Positions 15,960 through 24,503 of a DNA stretch of 64,000 nt are shown here, one piece after another. Made by a program: the position numbers and the translations under genes. The notes below the pieces were generated by a model. It had not been told where the DNA came from. It saw only the letters and a list, made by a program, of their open reading frames with translations, and searched no databases. The DNA comes from Burkholderia sp. Nafp2/4-1b (GTDB lineage: Bacteria > Pseudomonadota > Gammaproteobacteria > Burkholderiales > Burkholderiaceae), in contig NZ_ML058610.1 in the NCBI RefSeq assembly GCF_003635165.1, positions 275,174 through 339,173 on the forward strand. Reading direction: 5' to 3'. Position 1 is the first letter of the stretch, and the number at the start of each line of letters is the position of its first letter.

Positions 15960-16304
15960 TCAGGCGAACACGAAGTACTTGCGCACCGTCTCCACCACTT
16001 CCCACGTCCCCTTCATGCCGGGTTCGATCACGAACACGTCGCCGGCCTTCAGGTGCACGGCTTCCTCGCCTTCCGGCGTGATGATGCAGTAGCCGTCGAG
16101 GAAGTGGCAGTATTCCCACTTCTCGTAGTTCACTTCGAACTTGCCCGGCGTGCAGATCCAGGTGCCCATGATCTTGCTGCCGTCCTTGGACAGGTAAGCG
16201 TTGAGGTTCACGGTGTGCGGATCGCCGCCGATGCGCTTCCACTTGGTCGCGTCGACGACGGGCGTCGGGCAGGTCTTGCGCAGAACGGTAATGAAATCGG
16301 ACAT
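15960..16304 (-). CDS. Cupin domain protein (DUF861-like)
   Basis: The 114-residue protein is a single-domain cupin. The core reads GTWICTPGKFEVNYEKWEYCHFLDGYCIITPEGEEAVHLKAGDVFVIEPG when pieces are joined. The WEYCHFLDG segment stands where metal-binding HxH residues usually lie, and the second motif contains GDVFVIEPGMKG. It resembles the EutQ/ureidoglycine cupins. The enzymatic role is unknown, and some members lack metal ligands, as may be the case here. It stands alone on the minus strand. Confidence 0.8.
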   Translation of the reverse strand: MSDFITVLRKTCPTPVVDATKWKRIGGDPHTVNLNAYLSKDGSKIMGTWICTPGKFEVNYEKWEYCHFLDGYCIITPEGEEAVHLKAGDVFVIEPGMKGTWEVVETVRKYFVFA

Positions 16305-16579
16305 GTCGGCTCCAGGCTAACGATCGGGTAAGAGGTCTGTCACGTTAGAGCGAAAGCCTTACCGCAGCTTGTATGGTTCCGACACCGACTCGTCTAATTT
16401 CGACACGGGGTTGGATGCGCGTGCGGCGGCTGTGCGGCCCGGTTCGCGTTGACCGGATTCGCGTTGGCGGCGGAATGCGCCTCGCATCGCAGCTGTCGCC
16501 CGGTGAGCGTCACCGGCGCATCGAGACGGGCCACCATGGGGGAACGCGAAGCCGTTTGCCGGCCACCCAAAGGCCTCGC
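16305..16579. other. Intergenic stretch between cupin gene and tRNA-Gly
   Basis: No gene is supported. The only pattern I see is a short direct repeat of TTCGCGTTG near 16443 and 16459. The right end leads into the tRNA promoter. Confidence 0.4.
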
Positions 16580-16609
16580 TTGCAACACAGCCGCCAAACC
16601 CTGTAGAAT
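16580..16609 (+). promoter_or_regulatory. Promoter of tRNA-Gly
   Basis: TTGCAA (16580-16585) and TAGAAT (16604-16609) are spaced by 18 bases and lie 10 bases before the mature tRNA 5' end. This is a good fit for a stable-RNA promoter. Confidence 0.7.
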
Positions 16610-16619
16610 TACGCGTTCT

Positions 16620-16694
16620 GCGGGCGTCGTATAATGGCCATTACCTCAGCTTCCCAAGCTGATGACGTGGGTTCGATTCCCATCGCCCGCTCCA
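16620..16694 (+). tRNA. tRNA-Gly, anticodon CCC
   Basis: The acceptor stem GCGGGCG (16620-16626) pairs with CGCCCGC (16684-16690), followed by discriminator T and an encoded CCA (16692-16694). The anticodon stem TCAGC/GCTGA encloses the loop TTCCCAA, with anticodon CCC at 16653-16655, which reads GGG codons. The T arm contains GTTCGATTC. A fitting promoter lies just upstream. No integrase or attachment duplication is visible next to it. Confidence 0.95.
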
Positions 16695-16824
16695 CTTTCT
16701 GCTGCACTGCAGCCTGCGCATGAGCCGCCTCGTCGAAGGCGGCTTTTTTGTACCATGTGCCCGATCACCCGGCGCACTGCTACGCGCAACGGGCCCTCGC
16801 CCGCAACCGAGCCTTTCCGTACCG

Positions 16825-17592
16825 ATGATGCACGACGATCCGAACGAAGCCGGCCTGCCGCCGCACGACGCCGACCTTCCCGACCAAGCCGCCGACGGCG
16901 CCGACGAAGTCAATCCGCTGCACCGCCGCCGCATCCGCAGCTTCGTGACGCGCGCCGGCCGCGTGTCGACCGGCCAGCGCCGCGCGCTCGACGATCTCGG
17001 CCCGCGCTTCGTCGTGCCGTACGCGGCGGAAATCCCCGACTGGGATGCCGTGTTCGGCCGCCGCGCACCGCGCATCCTGGAGATCGGCTTCGGCATGGGC
17101 GCATCGACCGCGGAAATCGCCGCGCATCGCCCGGGCGACGACTTCCTCGGCGTCGAGGTGCACGAGCCGGGCGTCGGCGCGCTGCTGAAGCTGATCGGCG
17201 AGCAGGACCTGCCGAACATCCGCATCATCCAGCACGACGCGGTCGAAGTGCTCGAGCACATGCTCGCGCCGGAAAGCCTCGACGGCGTGCACATCTTCTT
17301 CCCGGATCCGTGGCACAAGGCGCGGCACCACAAGCGCCGGTTGATCCAGCCGCCGCTCGTCGCGCACCTCGCGTCGCGGCTGAAGCCGGGCGCGTACCTG
17401 CATTGCGCGACCGACTGGCAGAACTACGCGGAACAGATGCTGGAAGTGCTCGGCGCCGAACCGACGCTCGAAAACACCGCCGCCGACTACGCGCCGCGCC
17501 CCGACTACCGCCCTGTCACGAAGTTCGAACGGCGCGGGCTGCGGCTCGGTCACGGCGTGTGGGACTTGGTGTTCCGCAAGCGCGCCGGCTGA
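16825..17592 (+). CDS. trmB: tRNA (guanine-N7-)-methyltransferase TrmB
   Basis: TrmB methylates G46 in the tRNA variable loop using S-adenosylmethionine. The 255-residue protein has an acidic N-terminal extension of about 35 residues and RRRIRSFVTRAGR. It also carries the SAM motif ILEIGFGMGASTAEIA and the diagnostic DGVHIFFPDPWHKARHHKRR. The C-terminal TKFERRG motif is also present. The start is the ATGATG pair at 16825; an upstream ATG at 16720 would overlap the tRNA region. It sits just after tRNA-Gly and ends at a shared bidirectional terminator. Confidence 0.94.
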   Translation: MMHDDPNEAGLPPHDADLPDQAADGADEVNPLHRRRIRSFVTRAGRVSTGQRRALDDLGPRFVVPYAAEIPDWDAVFGRRAPRILEIGFGMGASTAEIAAHRPGDDFLGVEVHEPGVGALLKLIGEQDLPNIRIIQHDAVEVLEHMLAPESLDGVHIFFPDPWHKARHHKRRLIQPPLVAHLASRLKPGAYLHCATDWQNYAEQMLEVLGAEPTLENTAADYAPRPDYRPVTKFERRGLRLGHGVWDLVFRKRAG

Positions 17593-17616
17593 GCACGACG
17601 CACAGCCGCGCAACGC

Positions 17617-17653
17617 AAAACGGCCCAACCGGCATCTGCCGATTGGGCCGTTT
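17617..17653. terminator. Bidirectional terminator between trmB and uppP
   Basis: AAACGGCCCAA (from 17618) pairs with TTGGGCCGTTT (17643-17653). An inner CGGC/GCCG stem is separated from it by a single C/A mismatch. It is flanked by A- and T-rich ends and serves both convergent genes. Confidence 0.85.
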
Positions 17654-17686
17654 GTCATGGGAAGCGCGATTGCGTCCGCGCCCGCA

Positions 17687-18517
17687 TCACGCCCAGTTCA
17701 GCCAGCCGCTGTACCCCACGAGCAACACGAACAGGCCGAACACGATCCGGTACCACGCGAACACGGTGAAGTCGTGCGTCGCGACGAACCGCAGCAGCCA
17801 GCGCACGCACACGAACGCGCTGACGAACGCGGCGACGAGCCCGAGCGCGAACAGGCCGAGCGAATCGACGGTGAACGCCTGCCAGTCCTTGACGGTTTCA
17901 TAGAGCGTCGCGCCGAAGATGATCGGAATCGCGAGGAAGAACGAGAATTCGGTTGCGACACGCCGGTCGAGCCCGAACAGCATCCCGCCGATGATCGTCG
18001 AGCCCGAACGCGACATGCCGGGCACCAGCGCGAAGCATTGCGCGATGCCGACCTTCAGCGCGTCGAGCGGCGTGAGCGCATCGATCGACTGCACGCGCGG
18101 CGGCTCGGTGCGTTCGCGCTGCCGCGCCTCGGCCCACAGGATGATCGCGCCGCCGACGACGAGCGCGAACGCGACCGGCACCGGCGAGAACAGCACGGCC
18201 TTGATCTTCTTCTCGAACAGCAGGCCGAGCGCGATCGCGGGAATGGTCGCGATCACGACATTGAGCGTGAAGCGCTGCGCGTCGGGCCGGCTCGGCAAGC
18301 CGGTCACGATGGACACGATCCGCTGGCGGTATTCCCAGCAGACGGCGAGGATCGCGCCGAACTGGATCACGACGTCGAAGGTTTTCGCGTGCGCGTCGTT
18401 GAAGTTGAGGAAGCTGCCCGCGACGATCAGGTGACCGGTGCTCGACACCGGGAGGAATTCCGTCAGTCCCTCGACGACGCCGAGGATCAATGCCTTGCAG
18501 ATCAGGATCCAGTCCAT
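17687..18517 (-). CDS. uppP: Undecaprenyl-diphosphatase UppP (BacA)
   Basis: The 276-residue membrane protein recycles undecaprenyl pyrophosphate to the monophosphate carrier used by peptidoglycan and O-antigen synthesis. Visible BacA motifs are GVVEGLTEFLPVSSTGHLIV near the N-terminus, with catalytic Glu and Ser residues. The second motif, in GMSRSGSTIIGGMLFGLDRR, carries the conserved arginine. About eight hydrophobic helices are present. It is monocistronic and faces trmB across a terminator. Confidence 0.95.
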   Translation of the reverse strand: MDWILICKALILGVVEGLTEFLPVSSTGHLIVAGSFLNFNDAHAKTFDVVIQFGAILAVCWEYRQRIVSIVTGLPSRPDAQRFTLNVVIATIPAIALGLLFEKKIKAVLFSPVPVAFALVVGGAIILWAEARQRERTEPPRVQSIDALTPLDALKVGIAQCFALVPGMSRSGSTIIGGMLFGLDRRVATEFSFFLAIPIIFGATLYETVKDWQAFTVDSLGLFALGLVAAFVSAFVCVRWLLRFVATHDFTVFAWYRIVFGLFVLLVGYSGWLNWA

Positions 18518-18595
18518 CCGTGGCCCAACTCCGAAGTGGTCGAAAGAAAGGGCCGCGTCACCGCCGCGGCCCGCCCGGCCGCGCGCGGTACACCG

Positions 18596-19177
18596 TCACT
18601 TTTCGACGATCGCCACGCGTATGCCGTTTGTAAGAATCGTAATTGTACCGGGTTCGTAGTTGACCCCGGCAAATTGCAGTTGCTCGGGCTTGAACGTGTA
18701 GATCGGATAGTTGGTCAGCGCCTGGGTCGCAAGCAAGCCCGCGGCCGCGCTGATCTGCTGGGCGTACATCTGCGCATCGCCGTCGAGCACGAGGCTGTCG
18801 ACGGCCGGCGCCTTCAGCACGACCGAGCGGCTCGGCGCGTCGTAGGCCAACTGGCCCGACACGGTGAACTTGCCGCTCACCGGTGCGCGCAGCAACGGAC
18901 TCGCGAAATGCGCGTCGAGCTGCACGGCGACGCGGTTCTGGTCGGGCAGCAGGTTCACGGCGGGATTCGCGAGCGATACGTCGACGATCTGCGCGACCGT
19001 CTTCTGGTACGGGAACTTGCGTGCGACGGCTTTCTGCACGTCGCCGCGCGAGAAGGTGTAGTGATCGGGGATGAACGGGAACGTCGACGCGCACGCGGCG
19101 AGCGATACCGACACGCCGATGGCGCCGGCGCAGACGGCGAGGAAACGGCGCCGGCGGGGCGTGCAAGATGCGGTCAT
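18596..19177 (-). CDS. DUF1439 family lipoprotein
   Basis: The 193-residue precursor starts with a Tat/Sec-like leader (RRRRFLAVCAGAIGVSVSLAAC) ending in a lipobox LAAC, so the mature protein should be lipid-anchored. The rest matches DUF1439, a YceB-like family with a TULIP-type lipid-binding fold. Segments include FSRGDVQKAVARKFPYQKTV and NYPIYTFKPEQLQFAGVNYEP. The function is unknown. ATG 19177 was chosen because AGGAG lies 10 bases upstream; a TTG three codons earlier overlaps that site. Confidence 0.85.
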   Translation of the reverse strand: MTASCTPRRRRFLAVCAGAIGVSVSLAACASTFPFIPDHYTFSRGDVQKAVARKFPYQKTVAQIVDVSLANPAVNLLPDQNRVAVQLDAHFASPLLRAPVSGKFTVSGQLAYDAPSRSVVLKAPAVDSLVLDGDAQMYAQQISAAAGLLATQALTNYPIYTFKPEQLQFAGVNYEPGTITILTNGIRVAIVEK

Positions 19178-19339
19178 GCTGGACAATCTCCTGTATCGGG
19201 CGACGGGGCAGCCGGGCTATCGGCTCCGGATCATCGGGCGCCGCGGACCGAAGTTAGTACCGCGGCGCAGGCTGCCGGTTCCGTGCACCGCGCGATGAAT
19301 GGCGACGAGGCGGCAAGGCAAGGCAATGCGGTCGCGCGC

Positions 19340-19657
19340 CTAGCGGCCCGCACCGGCGCCGGGCGACGGCAGCGTCGCGACCTCGAGGCGCGTGAGCCAC
19401 GCGAGCGCGTCGTCGCGCGACTCGCCGCACATCTCGGCGGATGGCTGCAACCCGGAACAGCACGCGGGACGCTCGGGCCGGCCGAAGATCCGGCAGCGCA
19501 GATCGTCGCCGAGCTGCACGCAGCGCACGCCGGCCGGCTTGCCGTCGGGCATCCCCGGAATCGGCGATGAAATCGACGGCGCGATGCAGCACGCGCCGCA
19601 TCCTTCACGACACGCGTGCGGCGGCGGGACATCGGCGGGCGCCGGACGGACAGGCAT
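19340..19657 (-). CDS. YkgJ family cysteine-cluster protein
   Basis: The 105-residue protein has the CxxxCGxCC cluster (CREGCGACC) and later cysteines in CVQLGDDLRCRIFGRPERPACC. This pattern marks UPF0153/YkgJ proteins, thought to bind zinc or an iron-sulfur cluster; no activity is established. The start is uncertain: ATG 19657 gives the usual length, but its ribosome site is weak, and upstream in-frame ATG codons reach 19771. It is divergent from hemN. Confidence 0.75.
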   Translation of the reverse strand: MPVRPAPADVPPPHACREGCGACCIAPSISSPIPGMPDGKPAGVRCVQLGDDLRCRIFGRPERPACCSGLQPSAEMCGESRDDALAWLTRLEVATLPSPGAGAGR

Positions 19658-19827
19658 TTCGACGGACACTCGGCTCTCTCGACAGACAACGAAAACGGTG
19701 CGGCAACCGGACGCGGTACGCGGCAGCCCACCGCGCATTGTGCCACCGCCGGCTGCGACGTTATTACACAATGCCGCCGAAACGCGCGTTTATATACTCG
19801 AAGGCATCTGAAAAGCGCGAGACCATC

Positions 19828-21219
19828 ATGAGTTCCGGTTCTGCCGACACACTGTTCCGTCCCGATTTGCTCGCGAAGTACGGCGCGAACGGGCCGCGCT
19901 ATACGTCGTACCCCACCGCGCTGCAGTTCCGCGAGGACTTCGACCCGGCCGACTACGTGCGCGCCGCCGGCGACCCCGGCGCATCGTCGAGCGATCTGTC
20001 GCTGTACTTCCATATCCCGTTCTGCAACACGGCCTGCTTCTATTGCGGCTGCAACAAGATCGCGACCAACAACCACCGTCGCGCGCGCCCGTATCTGGAG
20101 CAACTGAAGCGCGAGCTGGCGCTGCAGGCCGCGCTGTTCGATCCCGCGCGCCCCGTCACGCAACTTCACTGGGGCGGCGGCACGCCGACCTTCCTGTCGG
20201 ATGCGGAAACGGCCGAGCTGATGGCGGCCACGCGCGAGCATTTCACGCTGGCACCGGATGCCGACGCCGAATTCTCGATCGAGATCGACCCGCGCACGGT
20301 CACGCCGGCGACGCTCGTGCATCTGCGCAACATCGGCTTCAACCGGCTGAGCCTCGGCGTGCAGGATTTCGATCCGGTCGTGCAGCAGGCGATCAACCGG
20401 GTCCAGCCGCTCGCGATGACGGCCGACCTGCTGTCGGCCGCGCGCGCGACGGGCTTCCATTCGGTCAGCGTCGACCTGATCTACGGGCTGCCGCACCAGA
20501 CGGTCGCCGTGTTCGCGCGCACGCTCGAAACGATCATCGAACTCGCGCCGGACCGCCTGTCGGTATTCGGCTACGCGCACATGCCGCATCTGTTCAAGAT
20601 GCAGCGGCAGATCGACGATGCGGCGCTGCCGCCGCCCGCCACGCGCGTCGCGCTGCTCGGCCTCGCGATCGACATGCTGACCTCGGCCGGCTACGTGTAC
20701 GTCGGGATGGATCACTTCGCGCGGCCGTCCGACGAGCTCGTGCGCGCGCAGCGCAACGGCACGCTGCAGCGCAATTTCCAGGGCTACAGCACGCGCGCGG
20801 ATACCGACCTGGTCGGCTTCGGCGTGTCGTCGATCGGCAAGGTCGGCGACGTCTATGCGCAGAACGCGAAGGACCTGCCCGCCTACGGCGCCGCGCTCGA
20901 CGCAGGCCGGCTGCCGATCGCGCGCGGCGTGCGGCTCACGGCCGACGACCGGCTGCGCCGCGACGTGATTACCCAGTTGATGTGCAACCTCGAACTGCCG
21001 TTCTCGCACATCGAGGCCGCGCACGGCATCCGCTTCGCCGATCACTTCGCGCGCGAGCTGGACGCGCTGCGCGGGTTCGAGCAGGACGGGCTACTGAGCG
21101 TCGCCGGCGACCGCCTGACGATCCACCCGGCAGGCCGGATGGTCGTGCGCAACATCGCGATGGCGTTCGATGCGTACCTCGGCCAGACGCCGCGCCAGCG
21201 CTACTCGCGCACCGTCTGA
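19828..21219 (+). CDS. hemN: Oxygen-independent coproporphyrinogen III oxidase HemN
   Basis: The 463-residue radical-SAM enzyme decarboxylates coproporphyrinogen III in heme synthesis without oxygen. The YFHIPFCNTACFYCGCNK segment (residues 52-69) supplies the three cysteines for the 4Fe-4S cluster and the extra cysteine typical of true HemN. GGGTPTFL and FSIEIDPRTV follow. The C-terminal part (GFEQDGLLSVAGDRLTIHPAGR) is the HemN-specific domain. Start: the ATG leading to MSSGSADTLFRPDLL; a TATACT hexamer lies 30 bases upstream. I saw no FNR-type TTGAT-N4-ATCAA site. Confidence 0.95.
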   Translation: MSSGSADTLFRPDLLAKYGANGPRYTSYPTALQFREDFDPADYVRAAGDPGASSSDLSLYFHIPFCNTACFYCGCNKIATNNHRRARPYLEQLKRELALQAALFDPARPVTQLHWGGGTPTFLSDAETAELMAATREHFTLAPDADAEFSIEIDPRTVTPATLVHLRNIGFNRLSLGVQDFDPVVQQAINRVQPLAMTADLLSAARATGFHSVSVDLIYGLPHQTVAVFARTLETIIELAPDRLSVFGYAHMPHLFKMQRQIDDAALPPPATRVALLGLAIDMLTSAGYVYVGMDHFARPSDELVRAQRNGTLQRNFQGYSTRADTDLVGFGVSSIGKVGDVYAQNAKDLPAYGAALDAGRLPIARGVRLTADDRLRRDVITQLMCNLELPFSHIEAAHGIRFADHFARELDALRGFEQDGLLSVAGDRLTIHPAGRMVVRNIAMAFDAYLGQTPRQRYSRTV

Positions 21220-21291
21220 CGCAGCGCGGCCGCGGGCGGGCGGCCGGTTTGATACAGTAAGGGGCTCTCCGCCCCTGCAAGAACCCGCACC

Positions 21292-21549
21292 ATGCGCACC
21301 ACCAAGGCAACCAACGCAGTCGAACGCCTGAAGACCCGCTCCGGCAACCCGCAGTTCGCGGTCGTCATGATGGCCGGCGGCCTGTTCTACCTGGTCGACC
21401 GTTCCGGCGGCACCGCCCAGAAACGCAGCGAGCCGCTGCCGCTCGACGAATTCGTCAAGTTCGTCGACGAATTCGGCCCCAAGAAGCCGCGCAAGGCCAG
21501 CAAGCTCGACCTCGCATTCGAGGCGCAGATCAAGAAGAGCAAGGGGTAA
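21292..21549 (+). CDS. Hypothetical protein, 85 residues
   Basis: The protein is unrecognised. It is small and basic, starting MRTTKATNAVERLKTRSGNP, with a hydrophobic strand (FAVVMMAGGLFYLVD) in the middle and a lysine-rich C-terminus (KKPRKASKLDLAFEAQIKKS). The composition suggests a nucleic-acid or ribosome contact, but no motif supports this. An AGGGGC/GCCCCT hairpin lies between hemN and its start. Codon use fits a real gene. Confidence 0.7.
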   Translation: MRTTKATNAVERLKTRSGNPQFAVVMMAGGLFYLVDRSGGTAQKRSEPLPLDEFVKFVDEFGPKKPRKASKLDLAFEAQIKKSKG

Positions 21550-21653
21550 AGGTCTGTTGCAGGCCGTCTGAAGGCTTCCCGGCCGCCCCGTTTGGTACAA
21601 TCACGAAGTTTCTCTATCCCCGCTGATGGCCGATCTGGCTGCCTGACCACACC

Positions 21654-22310
21654 ATGAATATCGAAAACGCGCGTTTCAACATGATCGAACAACAGATCCG
21701 GCCGTGGGACGTGCTGGATCTCGACGTCCTGGGCCTGCTGTCGATCGTCAAGCGTGAAAACTACGTGTCGCCCGAACACCGCGATCTCGCGTTCGCCGAC
21801 CTCGAGCTGCCGCTGCCCGGCGGCCGCACCAAGATGCTGTTCCCGCGCGTCGAAGCGCGCGTGCTGCAGGAACTGGCGGTCAAGAAGCACGAGAACGTAC
21901 TCGTGATCGGCGCGGGCTCCGGCTACCTCGCCGCGCTGTTCGCGCATCGCGCGCAGCACGTGACGGCCGTCGAGATCGATCCGGCCATCGCGAAGTTCGC
22001 GGAAGACAACCTGCGCAACGACGGCGTGACGAACGCGGAAGTCGCGCTCGGCGACGGCTCGCTCGGCTGGCCCGACAAGGCGCCGTACGACGTGATCTGC
22101 GTCGCGGGCGGCCTGCCCGTGGTGCCGCAGCAGATGCTCGAACAGCTGAAGGTCGGCGGCCGCCTGTCGGCGTTCGTCGGCGGCCGTCCGGTGATGAAGG
22201 CGCAGATCATCACGCGCATCGACGACAAGCAGTACCGTGTCGCCGACGTGTTCGAAACCTACGTCGACCACCTCGTCAACGCGATCGAACCGTCGCGCTT
22301 CAAGTTCTGA
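21654..22310 (+). CDS. pcm: Protein-L-isoaspartate O-methyltransferase family protein
   Basis: The 218-residue SAM-dependent methyltransferase starts MNIENARFNMIEQQIRPWDV, the usual form in betaproteobacteria. It has the SAM motif VLVIGAGSGYLAALFAH and VTAVEIDPAIAKFAE. The C-terminal segment LKVGGRLSAFVGG also matches PCMT. The family repairs isoaspartyl residues; this beta-proteobacterial branch lacks some canonical active-site residues, so the real substrate could differ. A TACAAT -10-like box lies 53 bases upstream. A rhodanese gene follows by 11 bases. Confidence 0.85.
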   Translation: MNIENARFNMIEQQIRPWDVLDLDVLGLLSIVKRENYVSPEHRDLAFADLELPLPGGRTKMLFPRVEARVLQELAVKKHENVLVIGAGSGYLAALFAHRAQHVTAVEIDPAIAKFAEDNLRNDGVTNAEVALGDGSLGWPDKAPYDVICVAGGLPVVPQQMLEQLKVGGRLSAFVGGRPVMKAQIITRIDDKQYRVADVFETYVDHLVNAIEPSRFKF

Positions 22311-22321
22311 GCGGCGGCCCC

Positions 22322-22645
22322 ATGCAGATCCTGACGCCCGCGATGCTCGCGGAATGGCTTCGCGATCCGGCGCGCCCCGCGCCGGTCGTGCTCGACGTGC
22401 GCGAGCCGTGGGAAATCTCGACCGCGCAGATCGCCGGCAGCGTGTCGATCCCGATGCAGCAGATTCCCGCGCGCAGCGAGGAGCTCGACGACGAAGCGGA
22501 AATCGTCTGCGTATGTCACCACGGGATGCGCAGCGCGCAGGTCGCGATGTTCCTCGAATCGCGCGGCTTCACGAAGCTGTACAACCTGCAGGGTGGTATC
22601 GACGCGTGGTCGCGCGACGTCGATCCGTCCGTGCCGCGCTACTGA
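22322..22645 (+). CDS. Rhodanese-like sulfurtransferase domain protein
   Basis: The 107-residue single-domain rhodanese has VVLDVREPWEI near the N-terminus. The active-site loop is CVCHHGMRSAQVAMFL, with a cysteine persulfide site expected at CHHGMRS. The C-terminal segment LYNLQGGIDAWSRDVDPSVPRY is the conserved one. It may transfer sulfane sulfur in the cytoplasm. It is almost certainly cotranscribed with pcm (11-base gap) and ends before a strong terminator. Confidence 0.9.
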   Translation: MQILTPAMLAEWLRDPARPAPVVLDVREPWEISTAQIAGSVSIPMQQIPARSEELDDEAEIVCVCHHGMRSAQVAMFLESRGFTKLYNLQGGIDAWSRDVDPSVPRY

Positions 22646-22732
22646 GTCACTGACCGCTTACTGACCTCCCCCGCGGCGCATCGCGCGCCGCCACGTCGAA
22701 CGGCGCGTTGCCGCTGGTCGTACGAATCCACC

Positions 22733-22759
22733 AAACGGGTGCGCATTGCGCGCCCGTTT
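22733..22759 (+). terminator. Intrinsic terminator after pcm-rhodanese
   Basis: AAACGGGTGCGC (22733-22744) pairs over 12 positions, one of them G-U, with GCGCGCCCGTTT (22748-22759) around an ATT loop. It is followed by a T-rich stretch (TTTCCGTTTCTG). Confidence 0.8.
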
Positions 22760-22937
22760 CCGTTTCTGCTTTCGCTTCGCCCCCCTTCCGCATACCAACC
22801 CGAGCAGACGCCGTGCACCATTTGCGCCCGCGCGACTGCACCGCGAAGGATCGCGCATGCTGCACGACGCGTCATGCGCACCGCGCCGACGCTTCATCCG
22901 TTGCCGCCGAGGCACGCCAGGCGTGCATCCGCGCGAC

Positions 22938-22952
22938 TGGCACATGCCTTGC
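22938..22952 (+). promoter_or_regulatory. Sigma-54 (-24/-12) promoter of urtA
   Basis: TGGCAC (22938-22943) and TTGC (22949-22952) are separated by five bases, exactly the RpoN consensus with GG and GC ten bases apart. Transcription would start near 22964, about 50 bases before urtA. Upstream, TGCACCATTTG (22814-22824) looks like one half of an NtrC site, but its second half is poor. RpoN/NtrC control of urea uptake is known in other bacteria. Confidence 0.7.
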
Positions 22953-23012
22953 GTTATCCCCATGCGGGCGCCTTCACGGCGCGCACACAACCAACACGTC
23001 AAGGGGATACCG

Positions 23013-24320
23013 ATGAAACGTCGCAGTCTGCTGAAGTTCGGTTCTATGGCCGGTGCGCTCGCGCTGGCAGGCAAGAGTCCGTTCGCGCACGCGGCCGATG
23101 CGGGCACCGGCCCGATCAAGGTCGGCATCCTGCATTCGCTGTCGGGCACGATGGCGATCTCCGAAACGTCGCTGAAGGACACGGCGCTGATGACGATCGC
23201 CGACATCAACAAGAGCGGCGGCGTGCTGGGCCGCAAGCTCGAGCCGGTGGTCGTCGATCCCGCGTCGAACTGGCCGCTTTTCGCCGAAAAGGCGCGCCAG
23301 CTGCTCACGCAGGACAAGGTCGCGTGCGTGTTCGGCTGCTGGACGTCGGTGTCGCGCAAGTCGGTGCTGCCGGTGTTCGAGGAGCTGAACGGGCTGCTCT
23401 ACTACCCGGTGCAATATGAAGGCGAGGAAATGTCGCGCAACGTGTTCTACACGGGCGCCGCGCCGAACCAGCAGGCGATTCCGGCCGTCGAGTACCTGAT
23501 GGGCGCCGAAGGCGGCGGCGCGAAGCGCTTCTTCCTGCTCGGCACCGACTACGTGTATCCGCGCACGACCAACAAGATCCTGCGTGCGTTCCTGAAATCG
23601 AAAGGCGTGAAGGACGCCGACATTCAGGAGGTCTACACGCCGTTCGGCCACAGCGATTACCAGACCATCGTCGCGAACATCAAGACCTTCGCGCAGGGCG
23701 GCAAGACGACCGTGATCTCGACGATCAACGGCGATTCGAACGTGCCGTTCTACAAGGAACTCGGCAACCAGGGGATCAAGGCGACCGACGTGCCGGTGGT
23801 TGCGTTCTCGGTCGGCGAGGAAGAGCTGCGCGGGATCGACACGAAGCCGCTCGTCGGCCATCTCGCCGCATGGAACTACTTCATGTCGGTGAAGAACCCG
23901 ACCAACACGAAGTTCAAGGACCAGTTCGCCGCATGGGTCAAGGCGAACAACCTGCCCGGCGGCGCGAAGCGCGTGACCAACGATCCGATGGAAGCGACCT
24001 TTGTCGGCATCCACATGTGGAAGCAGGCCGTCGAGAAGGCAAAGAGCACCGACGTCGACAAGGTGCGCGTCGCGATGATCGGCCAGACCGTCGTCGCACC
24101 GTCGGGCTTCACGCTCTCGATGGACGGCAACCACCACCTGCACAAGCCGGTGATGATCGGCGAGATCCGCGGCGACGGGCAGTTCAATGTCGTGTGGAAG
24201 ACGAAGACGGCCGTGCGCGCGCAGCCGTGGAGCCCGTTCATCGCAGGCAATCAAGGCAAGCCGGACATCGTCAGCTCGATTCCGGCGTTCCTGCGCCGGC
24301 AGCGCGCGGCGCTCGTCTGA
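23013..24320 (+). CDS. urtA: Urea ABC transporter, substrate-binding protein
   Basis: The 435-residue protein binds urea in the periplasm for the UrtBCDE importer. The leader KRRSLLKFGSMAGALALAG has a twin-arginine motif and a hydrophobic core, with likely cleavage after FAHA. UrtA landmarks follow: VGILHSLSGTMAISETSLKD, GCWTSVSRKSVLPVFE, LLYYPVQYEGEE and the FLLGTDYVYPRTTNK segment. The ATG follows AAGGGGAT. It is first in the urtABCDE operon and sits 50 bases downstream of a sigma-54 promoter. Confidence 0.95.
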   Translation: MKRRSLLKFGSMAGALALAGKSPFAHAADAGTGPIKVGILHSLSGTMAISETSLKDTALMTIADINKSGGVLGRKLEPVVVDPASNWPLFAEKARQLLTQDKVACVFGCWTSVSRKSVLPVFEELNGLLYYPVQYEGEEMSRNVFYTGAAPNQQAIPAVEYLMGAEGGGAKRFFLLGTDYVYPRTTNKILRAFLKSKGVKDADIQEVYTPFGHSDYQTIVANIKTFAQGGKTTVISTINGDSNVPFYKELGNQGIKATDVPVVAFSVGEEELRGIDTKPLVGHLAAWNYFMSVKNPTNTKFKDQFAAWVKANNLPGGAKRVTNDPMEATFVGIHMWKQAVEKAKSTDVDKVRVAMIGQTVVAPSGFTLSMDGNHHLHKPVMIGEIRGDGQFNVVWKTKTAVRAQPWSPFIAGNQGKPDIVSSIPAFLRRQRAALV

Positions 24321-24503
24321 TGCGATGCGGGGCGTTGCGCGCACGTGCAGCGTCCCGGCCGCGCGCGGCTCGTGGCTTGCGCGGCGGCAGAGCGTCGAAC
24401 CCGGCGCGTCGGTGCGACGGCATGAAGCGCCGTCGCCATTACCGACGCCGCAGCCGTCATGCCACTGCGTGAGAGCGCTTCTCCACGCCTGACAGGAATT
24501 CCG

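Noticed and set aside
19741..19827. FNR/Anr box expected upstream of hemN
   Set aside because: No TTGAT-N4-ATCAA-like palindrome is visible.
22705..22733. tRNA-like 3' end (GTACGAATCCACCA) after the rhodanese gene
   Set aside because: No acceptor, D or anticodon arms can be drawn upstream. The sequence leads directly into an intrinsic terminator.
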